Source of the DNA: Leptodactylus fallax | Lineage: Eukaryota; Chordata; Amphibia; Anura; Leptodactylidae | Reading direction: 5' to 3' | Assembly: GCA_947044405.1 (NCBI GenBank) | Contig: CAMRHE010001076.1 | Coordinates: 124,001 to 188,000, forward strand | Length of the DNA stretch: 64,000 nt | Shown: in pieces, positions 45,871 through 57,200 of the stretch | How the letters are laid out: each line of letters begins with the position of its first letter | Numbering within the stretch: position 1 is the first letter of the stretch | The notes under the pieces: model-generated | The model's input: the letters and a program-made list of their open reading frames with translations, nothing else | Databases searched by the model: none | Told to the model about the DNA's origin: nothing | Program-made: the position numbers and the translations under genes

Positions 45871-47416
45871 GGGGGGGGCTCAAAATTCCTGCTGGCAGCC
45901 CTGTGTGCTATGTCTCCATCACAGCTCCCTCACTATAATCTTGCACATACGTGTAGTGCTCCATGGCCATGTCATTCCCCATACAGTACTGTGCATGAGC
46001 TGGCCATGGAGTTATTGGGGCCTGCACAGTACTATAGGGGCTGACAATACTGGGAACATACTCAGTAACACCAGATAGTCAGCACATATGTAAGACTTCA
46101 GTGAAGGAGCCGTGGTGTAGGCTATTAGCAGGAAGCTGTTGGGTGGGCCTAAGGCCCCAGAACAAGTTCTTCTGGGGGGGGGGGGGCCCTCAGTCCGACA
46201 CTGTATAACAGAGAACTATTATATATAAGGGTGGGTTACTACATATAATTGGGAAACTTAAATATGAGGCGGCTATTATAAGGGGGGAACTATTATTTAT
46301 AAGACTGGCTATTATTTATAAGGGGGGAAACTATTATATATAAGGCACCATAAAGGGGGGGCTATTATTTATAAGAGGAGAACTATTTAAGGGGGGTGTA
46401 ATTGTTAAGTGGGCTTATTTATAAAGGGGCCCATTAGTGATAATGGGGACTATTATTTATAAAGGGTAACTATTATTTATGAGGGGGCTATTATTAATAA
46501 GGGAGCAGTATTATATTTACAGGGTGACTGTTACAGATAAGGGGGATATTACTGATACAGGGCACTATTTATCATTTATAAAGGCGCTATTACTGATAAA
46601 GGTGTAATATTATTTATAAGCAGGGACTATTATTTATAAGGAGGCGCTATAATAACTGATGACTGGGTGCAAAAATCTATTAGGCGGTACAAAGGTGCTC
46701 ATTTGAATTGTGTGCGGTAAATGGGGCTTGTTATTACTTTTTTGTTGGCAGAAAGGAGGCGTTATTATAGGGGTTGTCACTGCAAGACAATGGTGTTTGC
46801 ATATCAGCATTCGGGGCCCCGCTTTTAATTTTGCCCAGGGCCCCACTTTGTCTACAACTGGCCCTGTATGTAAGAATGGGCTATACTGTAGAGGAGAGCT
46901 ACTAGACAACCAATCCGTGCATGTTCCAGTTTAATGTCGGCACTTTGCTAGGGAAAATATCCTTGCTGTTTGGTTGGATCTTCTAGACAATCACATGTAG
47001 TCAGTGGCGTAACTAAAGTCTTGTGGGCCCCGGTGCAATCTTTTGTCTTGGGCCCCCTACCTCATCCGCATAGCGAATTCTTGATAGTGATGGTTACGGG
47101 TGCTAAGGAGTTTAATTAACCTTAGTGTGGTTAGGGTAATCTGTGGGTCTCCTTGGCTTATGGGCCAGATGGAAGCTGCAATCTTAATACTGATGCCAGT
47201 GCTTATGGGCCCCCTAGGGCTCCAGGACCCTGGTGCGACTGCACCCTCTGCACCCCCTCAAGTTACGCCCCTGCGTACAGTAGATCAAGGTCGGTTTAGG
47301 GCAATGTATGTTAAATGTGATTTCAAGTTACAAAGGCCCCCGAAATATCGCTGTATGTTAACCTGAGGTTACAGCATGATTACAGGAACAGCCTGTCTGC
47401 TGTCTGACATACTTAC
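45871..47416. other. Presumed intron; A/T-G repeats at 46210-46650
   Basis: Between about 46210 and 46650 a degenerate repeat of roughly 25-30 bp (GGGGGCTATTATTTATAA-like) occurs. The remainder shows no exon. The sequence near 47000-47280 (GGGCCCC, CAGTGGCGTAACTA) looks like a dispersed repeat. Confidence 0.5.
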
Positions 47417-47755
47417 CTTTAGCAGATTGCATCGAGAGAGCGAAATTACATGTAAGTCCATCTTTCAGAGACCTGTGGAGGATTACACAGGAATATACAT
47501 CTCCATCTTCTTCTACGCTTGTAGGCCTCACAGACAGTATACTGGACACACTGTAGGTCCCATCTTGGTTCTCAGCTGGTACACTGGGGAAGGTGCGGAT
47601 ACCCAGTTCAGATTTGTCAGTCAAAGCTTTACTGTACTTCAGCCATTGTATTGTCACAGGTTTTGGATAGAAGTCATTCACATAACAGGTAACAGATCTC
47701 TCGGTGTTTGGAGTCATCTCCAGTCTGGAGTCACTCACTGTACAAGTTGGCTTAG
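47417..47755 (-). CDS. Ig C1-set exon of NCR3LG1 (B7-H6)-like gene A
   Basis: A 339-bp exon encodes 113 residues. The acceptor is TTTATTTCTCTTCAG before 47755 and the donor is TAAAG|GTAAGTATG after 47417, phase 1 at both ends. The domain has C24 (SVTCYVNDFYPKPVTIQWLK) with W38, the DGTYSVSSIL strand, and C90 in VYSCVILH, a textbook C1 pattern. The NxDGT(Y/F)xV(S/T)S block and the VYxCVxxHxSL block resemble the C1 domain of NCR3LG1. Two further Cys (residue 5 and one near 100) could form a second bond. The product would be the membrane-proximal extracellular domain. It lies 613 bp downstream of the V exon, a compact spacing usual for this family. Other B7/butyrophilin-like or SIRP-like proteins are the alternative. 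Confidence 0.85.
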
Positions 47756-48288
47756 CTGAAGAGAAATAAAGGCCTAATTCATAATGTGATTCAGACACAT
47801 GATTTATAGGTTATATTTATAGGCCCTGATCAGTGATCTACTATACATAGGGCAGATGGAGCTGCAAAATGGATATCAAAATGTGAACCCCCTGCTGGTA
47901 CAGGAAGGATTCATGCCAGAGAGAACAAAGGAAGAGATGTCTCTGCACAGACTGAGCCTCATGCTTAGATGTGTTACTGTAATAAGAAAATTTCCTCTAA
48001 AGTTCTGGTACACCCTTGATGTTACTCATTTTTCCTAGACCCAGCTCTGAGTGCTGCCTCTTCCCTCTCGCTGCTCTTCTACTTCACTGAGCCAACCCAG
48101 TGCTTACACCCACTCCTTTTTACTGTTCTGGACTCTGTGCCAGCGCTGGTCCGCTCTATCACATCACTAGTTCCCTCCGTTGTTCAGTACTGTTATGCCC
48201 ACTTGACAAGCTTAACTTGTACCTCCAATTGCTGTGCGAAAAAGTTTTTTGGCATAGAGGGAAAAGTAAATTACTCCGACTGTGTCTA

Positions 48289-48290
<2 letters not shown>

Positions 48291-48319
<29 letters not shown>

Positions 48320-48320
48320 A
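48291..48320. repeat. (TTA)n microsatellite
   Basis: About ten uninterrupted TTA units, in the V-C1 intron of Ig gene A, roughly 50 bp past the V-exon donor. Confidence 0.9.
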
Positions 48321-48368
48321 ATTATTTATTTCTCTTATTTGTTTTTCTGTTACTATAGCAGCTCTTAC

Positions 48369-48716
48369 CTGACACCTGCAGAGTGACTTTACTAACCGCC
48401 TTATCAGGAGTGACGATAACAGTACAGGTGTATTCTCCTTCATCACTGAGCTGTAGGTTGGGTATATACAGACTGGCGTCTCCTGACAGAAGTCTAGGTT
48501 CTGATATCTGTGACCCAGATCTGATTTGGATCTGATCTCCACCATTGAACCAATAGACAAGTTTTTCTTCCTCTAATGTTCTCAGAGTCCAACGTGCAGA
48601 AACCATAGAGGGATCCAAGGAAGAAGTATCATAGCCATAGAAGTAACAAGGGATGGTGGTATCGTGACCCCTCAGAGCATCTATAGGGGCATCGATCCTG
48701 CGGATTTCTAATTTAC
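48369..48716 (-). CDS. Ig V-set exon of NCR3LG1 (B7-H6)-like gene A
   Basis: A 348-bp exon encodes 116 residues. The acceptor is TTTTTAATTTAG before 48716 and the donor is GTCAG|GTAAGAGC after 48369, phase 1 at both ends. The V-set core is complete: C24 (DTTIPCYF), W43 (SARWTL) and C98 in LSDEGEYTCTV, the D.G.Y.C motif. The stretch SGDASLYIPNLQLSDEGEYT followed by C.V.VTP.KA...V.L.V closely matches what I know of the V domain of NCR3LG1, the tumour and stress ligand of NKp30. In that pairing the V domain makes the contact with the NK receptor. The exon lacks a leader; the signal-peptide exon should lie upstream (above 48716) but was not recognised. Related IgV-C1 receptors of the anuran MHC region are the alternative identity. 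Confidence 0.85.
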
Positions 48717-49617
48717 CTAAATTAAAAACAAAAATTTGTTTGGCAGAATATTAATATGACATTTTATTTCTTCACTTTTGCTACCTACAAACAAATCAAT
48801 TCAATATCAGTATTTATGGCTGATGGAACAATTTAATCCCCTCACCACCGCCATCTAGTGTCTTTATGGTGTCTGGATGGAAGGGCTGCAGTTTACAGAA
48901 AAGATAAATAATTTTTATGTTCTAAATAAGTACTGCAGCCAGATATTTGTCTGACTGTGGCAGCACCAGGGAAAAAAAGGTCACGTTCAGTGGAGGACTG
49001 GGATATCTAGGGCCCACCGCCCACAGCTAGGACCCCTGCAGATCAGCTGTACCGAGACAGTGTGGTTACAGGTAATAACATGTCGGGAGCTGTGCTGCTC
49101 ACCTGCCACGCAGTGTGCACCATTGCACTACCTAAACCCACCACTACACTCTTCATGGCAAAGTGAGCAGCGTAGCTCCTGAAATTGTTAACATTACCTG
49201 TAGCGGCGCTGTCCTGGAAAAGTCTTGTGCCGACACCTTTTTGTTGGAAGTCCTGCGCCTCATGCAGTGTCGGACTGGGATGTCTAGGGCCCACCAGTGG
49301 AATTGTTTCTAGGGGCCCACCGCCAGGACCCCTGCAAATTAACAGTACCAAGATAGGGCGGCTAAAGGTAATAACATGTCGGGAGCCATGCTGCTCACCC
49401 GCCATACCATGTGCACCACTGCACTACCTAAGCCTACTGCTACACCCTGTATGGCAAGTGAACAGCGTGGCTCCTAGAATTGTTAGCAATACCTGTAGTC
49501 GCACTGCCCTGGAAAAGCTGATCTGCAGAGGTCCTGGTTGTTGCATCATCGCAGATGTAATATTGATGGCCTACCCTAAGGACAGGCAATCAATATTGGA
49601 AAGATGGATAAATCCTT
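48717..49617. other. Upstream of the V exon; no signal exon recognised
   Basis: This should hold the intron and perhaps the leader exon of Ig gene A, but no ATG-plus-hydrophobic stretch with a phase-1 donor is convincing. It includes the tandem repeat at 48990-49519. Confidence 0.4.
48990..49519. repeat. Two tandem copies of a ~240-bp dispersed repeat
   Basis: 48990-49223 and 49267-49519 match in order: GGACTGGGAT.TCTAGGGCCC, GGTAATAACATGTCGGGAGC, GCACTACCTAA and CCTGGAAAAG. They differ at many single positions, so the duplication is old. Confidence 0.7.
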
Positions 49618-49956
49618 TTAAGAGGTTGTCCAGGAATTGGAGCAACCCATGTGTCGGGCGGGAGATGTAAAATAAATAAATTAAAAAAACCTACTTGCCT
49701 GTCCTCAGTGCTCCGTTGTCCGCTGCCAGTGTCCATTCAGTCTCATGCCGGCGAATCCTTGCTGTACCTCATGTGACTGCTAAGACGAATTAGGTACAGG
49801 ATTTCCAGAAATGAGGCGCCGCCATGAGACCGAACAGACGCAGGCAGGGGACAACGGGGTGCTGGGGACAGGTGAGTATGCTTTTTTGGAAATTTTTTTT
49901 ATTTTTACACGTCCCTGGCGGCCGCCACAGTGAAATTTATGGACACCCTCTTTTAA
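49618..49956. mobile_element. Foldback MITE bounded by TTAA, family P, copy 2
   Basis: Begins TTAAGAGGTTGTCCAGG and ends TGGACACCCTCTTTTAA. Inner CTGTCCTCAGTGCTCCGTTG pairs with a CGGGGTGCTGGGGACAGG segment. Confidence 0.6.
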
Positions 49957-50082
49957 GGGGTCGTCTGGGTCAAATTTTTTTATGGCCAATTCACTGGTCC
50001 CCTATACTGTATGGGGAATAGTGATGGGGTCATTATATTGTGTGGGAGAAGTGATGGGGGCTAACATCCTGTGTGATGCATA

Positions 50083-50500
50083 TTAAAGGGGTTGTCTAGG
50101 GTTAATCTTTTTTATGGCCTATGCTCAGGATAAGCCATAAATACCTGATCGGTAGGAGGATGACACAAAGCAACATCAGCTATTCGGAGCCACTTCCGGC
50201 ACCCGTTCTGTACACAACACAGTGCCGGAAGCAGAAAGCTCCATCCACTGTTTAGTCGCCCGGCACCATCACTGCAGCTCAGCTCCCGCTGACTTCAATA
50301 AATGCTGAGATGCAGTGAAGGTGCCGGCTAATATACAGTGGACAGAGCTTTCTGCTTCTGGCCCTGTATTGTGTACAGGATGGGCGTCAGAAGTGGCTCC
50401 GTACAGCTGATCGGTCCAGGGTTGGTCCCCTACAAATCAGTTATTTATTGCCTATCCTGAGGATAAACCATAACAAATTATGCCCACACAACCACTTTAA
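50083..50500. mobile_element. Foldback MITE bounded by TTAA, family P, copy 3
   Basis: Begins TTAAAGGGGTTGTCTAGGG and ends CACACAACCACTTTAA. The inner arms TATGCTCAGGATAAGCCATA and CCTATCCTGAGGATAAACCA are related, and GGAAGCAGAAAGCTCCATCC pairs with GGACAGAGCTTTCTGCTTC. Confidence 0.65.
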
Positions 50501-50523
50501 TATACCCCCTAACGCGCCACACT

Positions 50524-50957
50524 TTAAAGAGGTTGTCCAGTATAATTTTTTTTCTTTTTTTATAATTAGTCTGGTGGAGGCGAACCCTCCCCCCCCCCCA
50601 AAAAAAAAACATACTAAACATACTCACCTGTCCCTGGTTCTCCGGTGTCAGCAGGTCACAGCACGGTCCGGTCCTGCAGCTCCGCTGTCTTCTTTTGCCA
50701 GAAGTCCTCACTGTCTGTGACGTCCCAGGTCCCTTCCCTTAGGCCGCTGATTGGCCTCAGGGGTCACGTGACATCACAGGTAGTCACGTGCAGAGGCAAC
50801 TTCCGCCGGAGGAAAACAGAGCTGCAGGCTGAACCGCTCTGGGAGATACTGGGGACAGGAGAGAAAGTTTGGGTTGTTTTTTTTTTTTTTTTTCTTTTTT
50901 CACCTGCCCCAGTGTAGTTAAAAAAAAAAAAAATGTTATCCTGCAGAACCCCTTTAA
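50524..50957. mobile_element. Foldback MITE bounded by TTAA, family P, copy 4
   Basis: Begins TTAAAGAGGTTGTCCAGTAT and ends ATCCTGCAGAACCCCTTTAA. It has poly-T/poly-A tracts near both ends and a GC-rich inverted core, like the copy at 11281. Confidence 0.65.
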
Positions 50958-51238
50958 TGTCCCCCAAGCTATTGGCCTCCATCACTGCCCCCCCTCCCAC
51001 AATATAATTGCCCCTTCAATGGTCCCCATACAGTATAGGGGACCAGTGAGTGGCCACTGTATGGGGGGTAATAGTGAAGGGGCCACTGTATGAGGGGTAA
51101 TATTGAAATATTGAAGGGGCCACTGTATGCCCTTTCACTGGTTTTCCCTTATAGCAGTATTGGAGTTTCTGCAACTTAGGTATTGTTATGCTGGAGCCCT
51201 AGAGCAGACAAAAAAACCCCAAAAAACTGTCTTATTTA

Positions 51239-52887
51239 CAGTCATATGAAAAAGTTTGGGCACCCCTATTAATCTTAATCATTTTTAGTTCTAAATATTT
51301 GGGTGTTTGCAACAGCCATTTCAATTTGATATATCTAATAACTGATGGACACAGTAATATTTCAGGATTGAAATGAGGTTTATTGTACTAACAGAAAATG
51401 TGCAATATGCATTAAACCAAAATTTGACCGGTGCAAAAGTATGGGCACCTCAACAGAAAAGTGACATTAATATTTAGTAGATCCTCCTTTTGCAAAAATA
51501 ACAGCCTCTAGTCGCTTCCTGTAGCTTTTAATCAGTTCCTGGATCCTGGATGAAGGTATTTTTGACCATTCCTCTTTACAAAACAATTCCAGTTCAGTTA
51601 AGTTTGATGGTCGCCGAGCATGGACAGCCCGCTTCAAATTATCCCACAGATGTTCAATGATATTCAGGTCTGGGGACTGGGATGGCCATTCCAGAACATT
51701 GTAATTGTTCCTCTGCATGAATGCCTGAGTAGATTTGGAGCTGTGTTTTGGATCATTGTCTTGCTGAAATATCCATCCCCGGCGTAACTTCAAATTCGTC
51801 ACTGATTCTTGTACATTATTCTCAAGAATCTGCTGATACTGAGTTGAATCCATGCGACCCTCAACTTTAACAAGATTCCCGGTGCCGGCATTGGCCACAC
51901 AGCCCCAAAGCATGATGGAACCTCCACCAAATTTTACAGTGGGTAGCAAGTGTTTTTCTTGGAATGCTGTGTTTTTTTGACGCCATGCATAACGCCTTTT
52001 TGTATGACCAAACAACTCAATCTTTGTTTCATCAGTCCACAGGACCTTCTTCCAAAATGAAGCTGGCTTGTCCAAATGTGCTTTTGCATACCTCAGGCGA
52101 CTCTGTTTGTGGCGTGCTTTCAGAAACGGCTTCTTTCGCATCACTCTCCCATACAGCTTCTCCTTGTGCAAAGTGTGCTGTATTGTTGACCGATGCACAG
52201 TGACACCATCTGCAGCAAGATGATGCTGCAGCTCTTTGGAGGTGGTCTGTGGATTGTCCTTGACTGTTCTCACCATTCTTCTTCTCTGCCTTTCTGATAT
52301 TTTTCTTGGCCTGCCACTTCTGGGCTTAACAAGAACTGTCCCTGTGGTCTTTCATTTCCTTACTATGTTCCTCACAGTGGAAACTGACAGGTTAAATCTC
52401 TGAGACAACTTTTTGTATCCTTCCCTTGAACAACTATGTTGAACAATCTTTGTTTTCAGATCATTTGAGAGTTGTTTTGAGGAGCCCATGATGCCACTCT
52501 TCAGAGGAGATTCAAATAGGAGAACAACTTGCAATTGGCCACCTTAAATACCTTTTCTCATGATTGGATACACCTGGCTATGAAGTTCAAAGCTCAGTGA
52601 GGTTACAAATCCAATTTTGTGGTTCAGTAAGTCAGTAAAAAGTAGTTAGGAGTATTCAAATCAATAAAATGATAAGGGTACCCAAATTTTTGCACCGGTC
52701 AAATTTTGGTTTAATGCATATTGCACATTTTCTGTTAGTACAATAAACCTCATTTCAATCCTGAAATATTACTGTGTCCATCAGTTATTAGATATATCAA
52801 ATTGAAATGGCTGTTGCAAACACCCAAATATTTAGAACTAAAAATGATTAAGATTAATAGGGGTGCCCAAACTTTTTCATATGACTG
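51239..52887 (-). mobile_element. Tc1-like DNA transposon, family 3 (~1.65 kb)
   Basis: Ends CAGTCATATGAAAAAGTTTG and its complement CAAACTTTTTCATATGACTG. The terminal repeats extend about 210 bp and include GACCGGTGCAAAA near the inner ends. A TA precedes the left end (51237-51238). At the right end the TA has merged with a TA microsatellite (52889-52928). Confidence 0.93.
51467..52489 (-). pseudogene. Tc1-like transposase (DD34E), one in-frame stop
   Basis: The likely start is MGSSKQLSNDL at 52489. The N-terminal HTH (SREGYKKLSQRFNLSVSTVR) ends at VRNIVRK, where a TGA (52352-52354) interrupts an otherwise continuous frame. The reading continues in the same frame through the GRPRKIS linker to 51467, and only this one nonsense codon was found. 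The catalytic core is complete: WTDETKIELFG, QQDNDPKHSSK and SPDLNIIEHLW, with 34 residues between the second Asp and the Glu. A Met at the start of the downstream part (52276) could give a product lacking the first HTH, but this is speculative. The copy is recent and narrowly inactivated. Confidence 0.9.

Positions 52888-52888
<1 letters not shown>

Positions 52889-52928
<40 letters not shown>
52889..52928. repeat. (TA)n microsatellite abutting the Tc1 end
   Basis: About 19 TA units begin right after the terminal repeat. Tc1 elements insert at TA, so either the element landed in the microsatellite or its TA duplication expanded. Confidence 0.9.
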
Positions 52929-52929
<1 letters not shown>

Positions 52930-53326
52930 TGTAAATAATCTGAATTATGTCAGTGGGTATATAGATGAGACATTTGAGGAAAGGATATGATTGGTTAGTA
53001 GATGGCCAGCCTATCCAACCAAAGCAGGATCAGGTCATGTAGTCCCCCGTATGCTGCAGCCATGTGTAACTAAGGTTAAGTTCACATCTGCACCGTTCAG
53101 GTCCTCTGGTACCCACAGTTTTATATACCACTGGAAAGCTGTCAGTGCATTAAATTCAGCACACTGTCAGCTTTGGTGGTGCATTGGTTAGTTTTGGTTA
53201 GTTTCGGCACCGATATCCCTTCACCGTCTGAAGTACATACAGGCTATATACAGTACAGTCAGGGGGTGTTCCTTACCGCCCAGCAATGACGTTGAGCAGT
53301 AAGGCCCGCCCTTCTGACAGTGGAGA
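52929..53326. other. Intergenic; dispersed repeat at ~53118-53310
   Basis: CTGTCAGCTTTGGTGG, TTTCGGCACCGATATCCC and a CAGTCAGGGGG block match the repeat near 7060-7290. No gene is recognised. Confidence 0.5.
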
Positions 53327-53328
53327 TA

Positions 53329-54103
53329 CAGTGGGGAAAAAAAAGTATTTAGTCAGCCACCAATTGTGCAAGTTCTCCCACTTAAAAAGATGAGGCCGGC
53401 CTGTAATTGACATCATAGGTAGACCTCAACTATGAGAGACAAAATGAGAAAACAAAGCCAAAAAATCACATTGTCTGATTTTTTAAGAATTTATTTGCAA
53501 ATTATGGTGGAAAATAAGTATTTGGTCAATAACAAAAGTTCATCTCAATACTTTGTTATATATCCTTTGTTGGCAATGACAGAGGTCAAACGTTTTCTGT
53601 AAGTCTTCACAAGGTTGGCACACACTGTTGCTGGTATGTTGGCCCATTCCTCCATGCAGATCTCCTCTAGAGCAGGGATGTTTTGGGGCTGTCGCTGGGC
53701 AACACGGACTTTCAACTCCCTCCAAAGGTTTTCTATGGGGTTGAGACTATTTGGTGACTGTTTGAGGTTGTGGACAGGTGTCTTTTATACTGATAACAAT
53801 GTCAAACAGGAGCCATTACTACAGGTAATGAGCGGAGGACAGAGGAGCCTCTTAAAGAAGAAGTTACAGGTCTGTGAGAGCCAGAAATCTTGCTTGTTTG
53901 TAGGTGACCAAATACTTATTTTCCGCCATAATTTGCAAATAAATTCTTAAAAAATCAGACAATGTGATTTTCTGGCTTTGTTTTCTCATTTTGTCTCTCA
54001 TAGTTGAGGTCTAGCTATGATGACAATTACAGGCCAGCCTAATCTTTTTAAGTGGGAGAACTTGCACAATTGGTGACTGACTAAATACTTTTTTTCCCCT
54101 CTG
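53329..54103 (-). mobile_element. Tc1 family 1, internally deleted copy 4 (775 bp)
   Basis: CAGTGGGG at 53329, a mutated CCCCTCTG end at 54103, and TA on both sides (53327-53328 and 54104-54105). In minus orientation the 5' terminal repeat and leader (54103 to about 53760, including GACACCTGTCCACAACCTC) are joined by a ~13-bp filler to the last 200 bp of the transposase and the 3' repeat. About 800 bp of coding sequence is missing. Confidence 0.93.
53545..53747 (-). pseudogene. Tc1-like transposase, C-terminal remnant
   Basis: The minus-strand frame reads about 67 residues, from the NPIENLW region (catalytic Glu) through [20 protein letters not shown] to ITKY and TGA at 53545-53547. The DNA-binding domain and both Asp residues are deleted. 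Confidence 0.88.
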
Positions 54104-54121
54104 TATATTGTTTGGGTCCAG

Positions 54122-54230
54122 TAAGGCTGGGTTCACACCAGCACTTCAACTTTGTTCGGGGATTCCGTTCCCTATTCCGCTTAAAAAGTTTTCGAACGGA
54201 AACCCGAACGCAGGTGTGAACCTAGCGTAA
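54122..54230. mobile_element. Short foldback MITE of the GTTCACAC type (109 bp)
   Basis: Ends TAAGGCTGGGTTCACACCAG and GCAGGTGTGAACCTAGCGTA, with an inner GGGGATTCCGTTC segment paired with GAACGGAAACCCGAA. Confidence 0.7.
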
Positions 54231-57200
54231 GAAGGAATTATACTATGTGGGGGCCATTTTAATTTGGGTGGGTCAGGTATGTTTAAGTGGTGGTGATGGG
54301 GGGGGCCCACTTATGAAACTTTTGCACTGGGCCCACCAATGGGTTAAAACTGCCCTGCCTCTAATGCCCCAGACTTTAATGCCCCCTAGGATATTAGTCC
54401 CCATCATTGCCCTCACACATTATAAAGGTCCCATTACTGGTCCCCATACAGTGGCCCCTTCACTGGTCCCCTTATAGCAGTATTAGGTTAGTACTTACCT
54501 GTTTGCTCCCCAGTCCCGTTCTGTCTCTTTGTTTTGGGTGTACTATTGTGACGTCATGTGTACCCAGAGAAGAAAGGAATGGTTGGGTCCAGAGAGTAGA
54601 TAGGTAAGTATCTACAGTATATCCCTTTTAAACCAAGTATAGGTATGTGAGCCAGAGGGCGCTGTTGAGCGACCCAGGTCCAGCCCTGGAAAGGCCTTCA
54701 GCCACACCTTTGAGGGGGTGGCGTGTAACTCCAGAGGACTGGAGTATCCTGCACAGAGCAGCAAATGGTGGCCCAGTTGGACAGATAGACGGTCTGTGCC
54801 AGAGGGCTGGCTTTCCACAGGGGACTTTTGCTGAGTGGAGCATTAGTCCGGCTGCTCAAGTGGACCAGCTAGGACAGAGAGATAGGCTCTGTCCTAGAAG
54901 GGCTGGCATCCACATACCACGGTTACTGGAGCTGAGCAACAGTCAGGCTAGTTAGGGCCTCAAGGAGTGAGTTAGGCCCTAACTGTGGCATAGGTTTTTT
55001 TTGTTGTTTTGTTATGTTGCAGTTAAGCTGAATAAAGCCACGTTTTATTTTACACTTGGACCGTCTGAAAGCTATCTTTCCGGCGCCCAGTACCACGAAC
55101 CACCACTGTCCGGACCAGGACAAGCCGCCATTTTGAGTGTAATTCCCCTAAGCTGTCACACAAGTTAAATAACCCTTATCTCACAGGCGGAGAGTGGTAG
55201 AAAAGGAAGCATGTGGCTTCTTGCTCTACCAGTAGCAGAATCAGGTCAGGGCGCCACTTCTCCCTGGTTCTACGATCGGCAGAACCAGGGAGAACTGGTT
55301 GCATTCACTTTCCGACCCCACTCCTGTCCACGGCCTCCTCCTCTTCAGCTTTGAATGTGCGCGCTGCACATCATGTTGCAATGATGTAATGTGTGGCTCA
55401 CGGGGGCCCCATGGAGGCTGAAGAGGAAGTGAGCAGTGAGCAAGAGTGGGGATAGGTAAGTTAATAGGGGCCATTACCAGACCCCCACTGCCTATTAAAA
55501 AAGCACTGGTACCCCAGTGGGCCAGTCCAAGACTGGTCACATTGTCTGAGAACTCTCTGTCACACACTAAGATTTTCTAGGATGCTCCATCAGCAGCTCC
55601 AGGTACAGTGAGGTGCCACTGACTTGTAATGTCTGCACTCAGTGGTACAGGTATAAAAACTTTTCAGCGCAGCAGAAATTATCAGCACACAGACGCTATG
55701 CACAGTCCAGACACAATCCTGAGATGTTGCTAATAGACATGGATGTCAGGGTGCTAATCCAGGAGCATAAATGTCACCTTCAATAGCAACCCCAATAGCT
55801 GTTTGACAGATGGTCCCTCTGTCAGCCCATTGATGTCCATTTTTGCCCATTAAGCACTGCTAAAGCCATGGCCTTATAGATTGCCTGTCAGTGTAACATT
55901 GACTATGTACTGCAAAGCAAAGTATGTGACCAAGTGATTTCTGCATCAAATCCTCTAGGGAAACAAAAACAAGTTAAAGTTTAATTAAGTATATTAAAAC
56001 CACCCCCCTCAAAAAATAAAAATATAATTATTTTAATTTGTCAAAATAGTTCACCGCAAAATTACATTTCCCAGTTAGACTACATGGTTTCCTTCAGAGA
56101 CTATATTGGGTGCACAGGAGCTGTCACAGCTGCCAGCAAGAGCTGCTCTGGTGCCCCCTTCACTAGTACAGGGTCGTGTGCCCTGTGCTGCTGCACACAT
56201 ACAGTATAAGGTCGGCTTCTGTCCTTTCTGCGTTCAACTTAGCAGGCTAACCATGACTACTTTCCCATCCACTTCAAAATGAGCAAAATTTAGTACTAAT
56301 AAGTCCATAAAGTTGCAAAAAACTGCTATTTCTTCCCAGCCACAGCCGTAGTCAGGACAGGGTTTTATCCCTCATATACAAAAGGACGAAATGGTCGAGT
56401 TCTGTGTTTGTACCATCTTACATATGCACAAAAAATCTGAAACAAGATGTTGGTGGGGGCATTATGTTAAATTTTGGCACCAGGTTAAGACAAGCCTAGT
56501 TATGTGCCTGCTTTATACTAAGGGCCAGGCTAGGGGTTTGCCTTTCCTCTTTTTCCTCACACATTGCAGTTGCGGCAGACACAATGATAGGAGTATAAAG
56601 ATGAGACTTACCGGATACCGAGCAGCAAAAGATGAGATTGAAGATAATAACCACAGTCTTCAGGGGGAGCATCAGGGGTAGATGTTGTATGAACCCCATC
56701 CTAGTATTGAATGGTGTAGTTGGCATAACATGGCAATGATCTGGCCTTTGCCCTGTTCACATTTACTTTCATTTTACTTTTAACTCTGCTGTTGCTGAAG
56801 AAAATAGTGTCTGTGCAATGGGCAAGAAAAAATTGGCAGGGGGGGGGTGTTAGTGTATTATGACCGTCTTGACCTCTTAATAATCATGGGAAGTCCCGTA
56901 CACCAGAAATGAAATTAATACTGCTGTAGATTTCAGGTCTAACTCAAGACAAGTTTTCTGGAATGTGTTACAGTAAATCACACAGGCCGAGGCGACCACA
57001 CCAGGGTCCGCCTTGAACCCCACCAACTTTTCACAAAGTGGCGCACTTTTGGTGCTAAACAGCCTTATGCCAAAAATATTCCATATTTACGTGAAAGGAT
57101 AAATTTTATTGGACTCTGAAGAGAAGTCTTTCCTCCAGCCCTGTTGAGAAACTCTTCGTTCACCCACTAGCTGGCTCTGCACAATGGTATATGGTATACA

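Noticed and set aside
54645..55150. Solo LTR
   Set aside because: An AATAAA and a promoter-like GC stretch are present, but no flanking target duplication or TG...CA ends were found, so it is left as unassigned.
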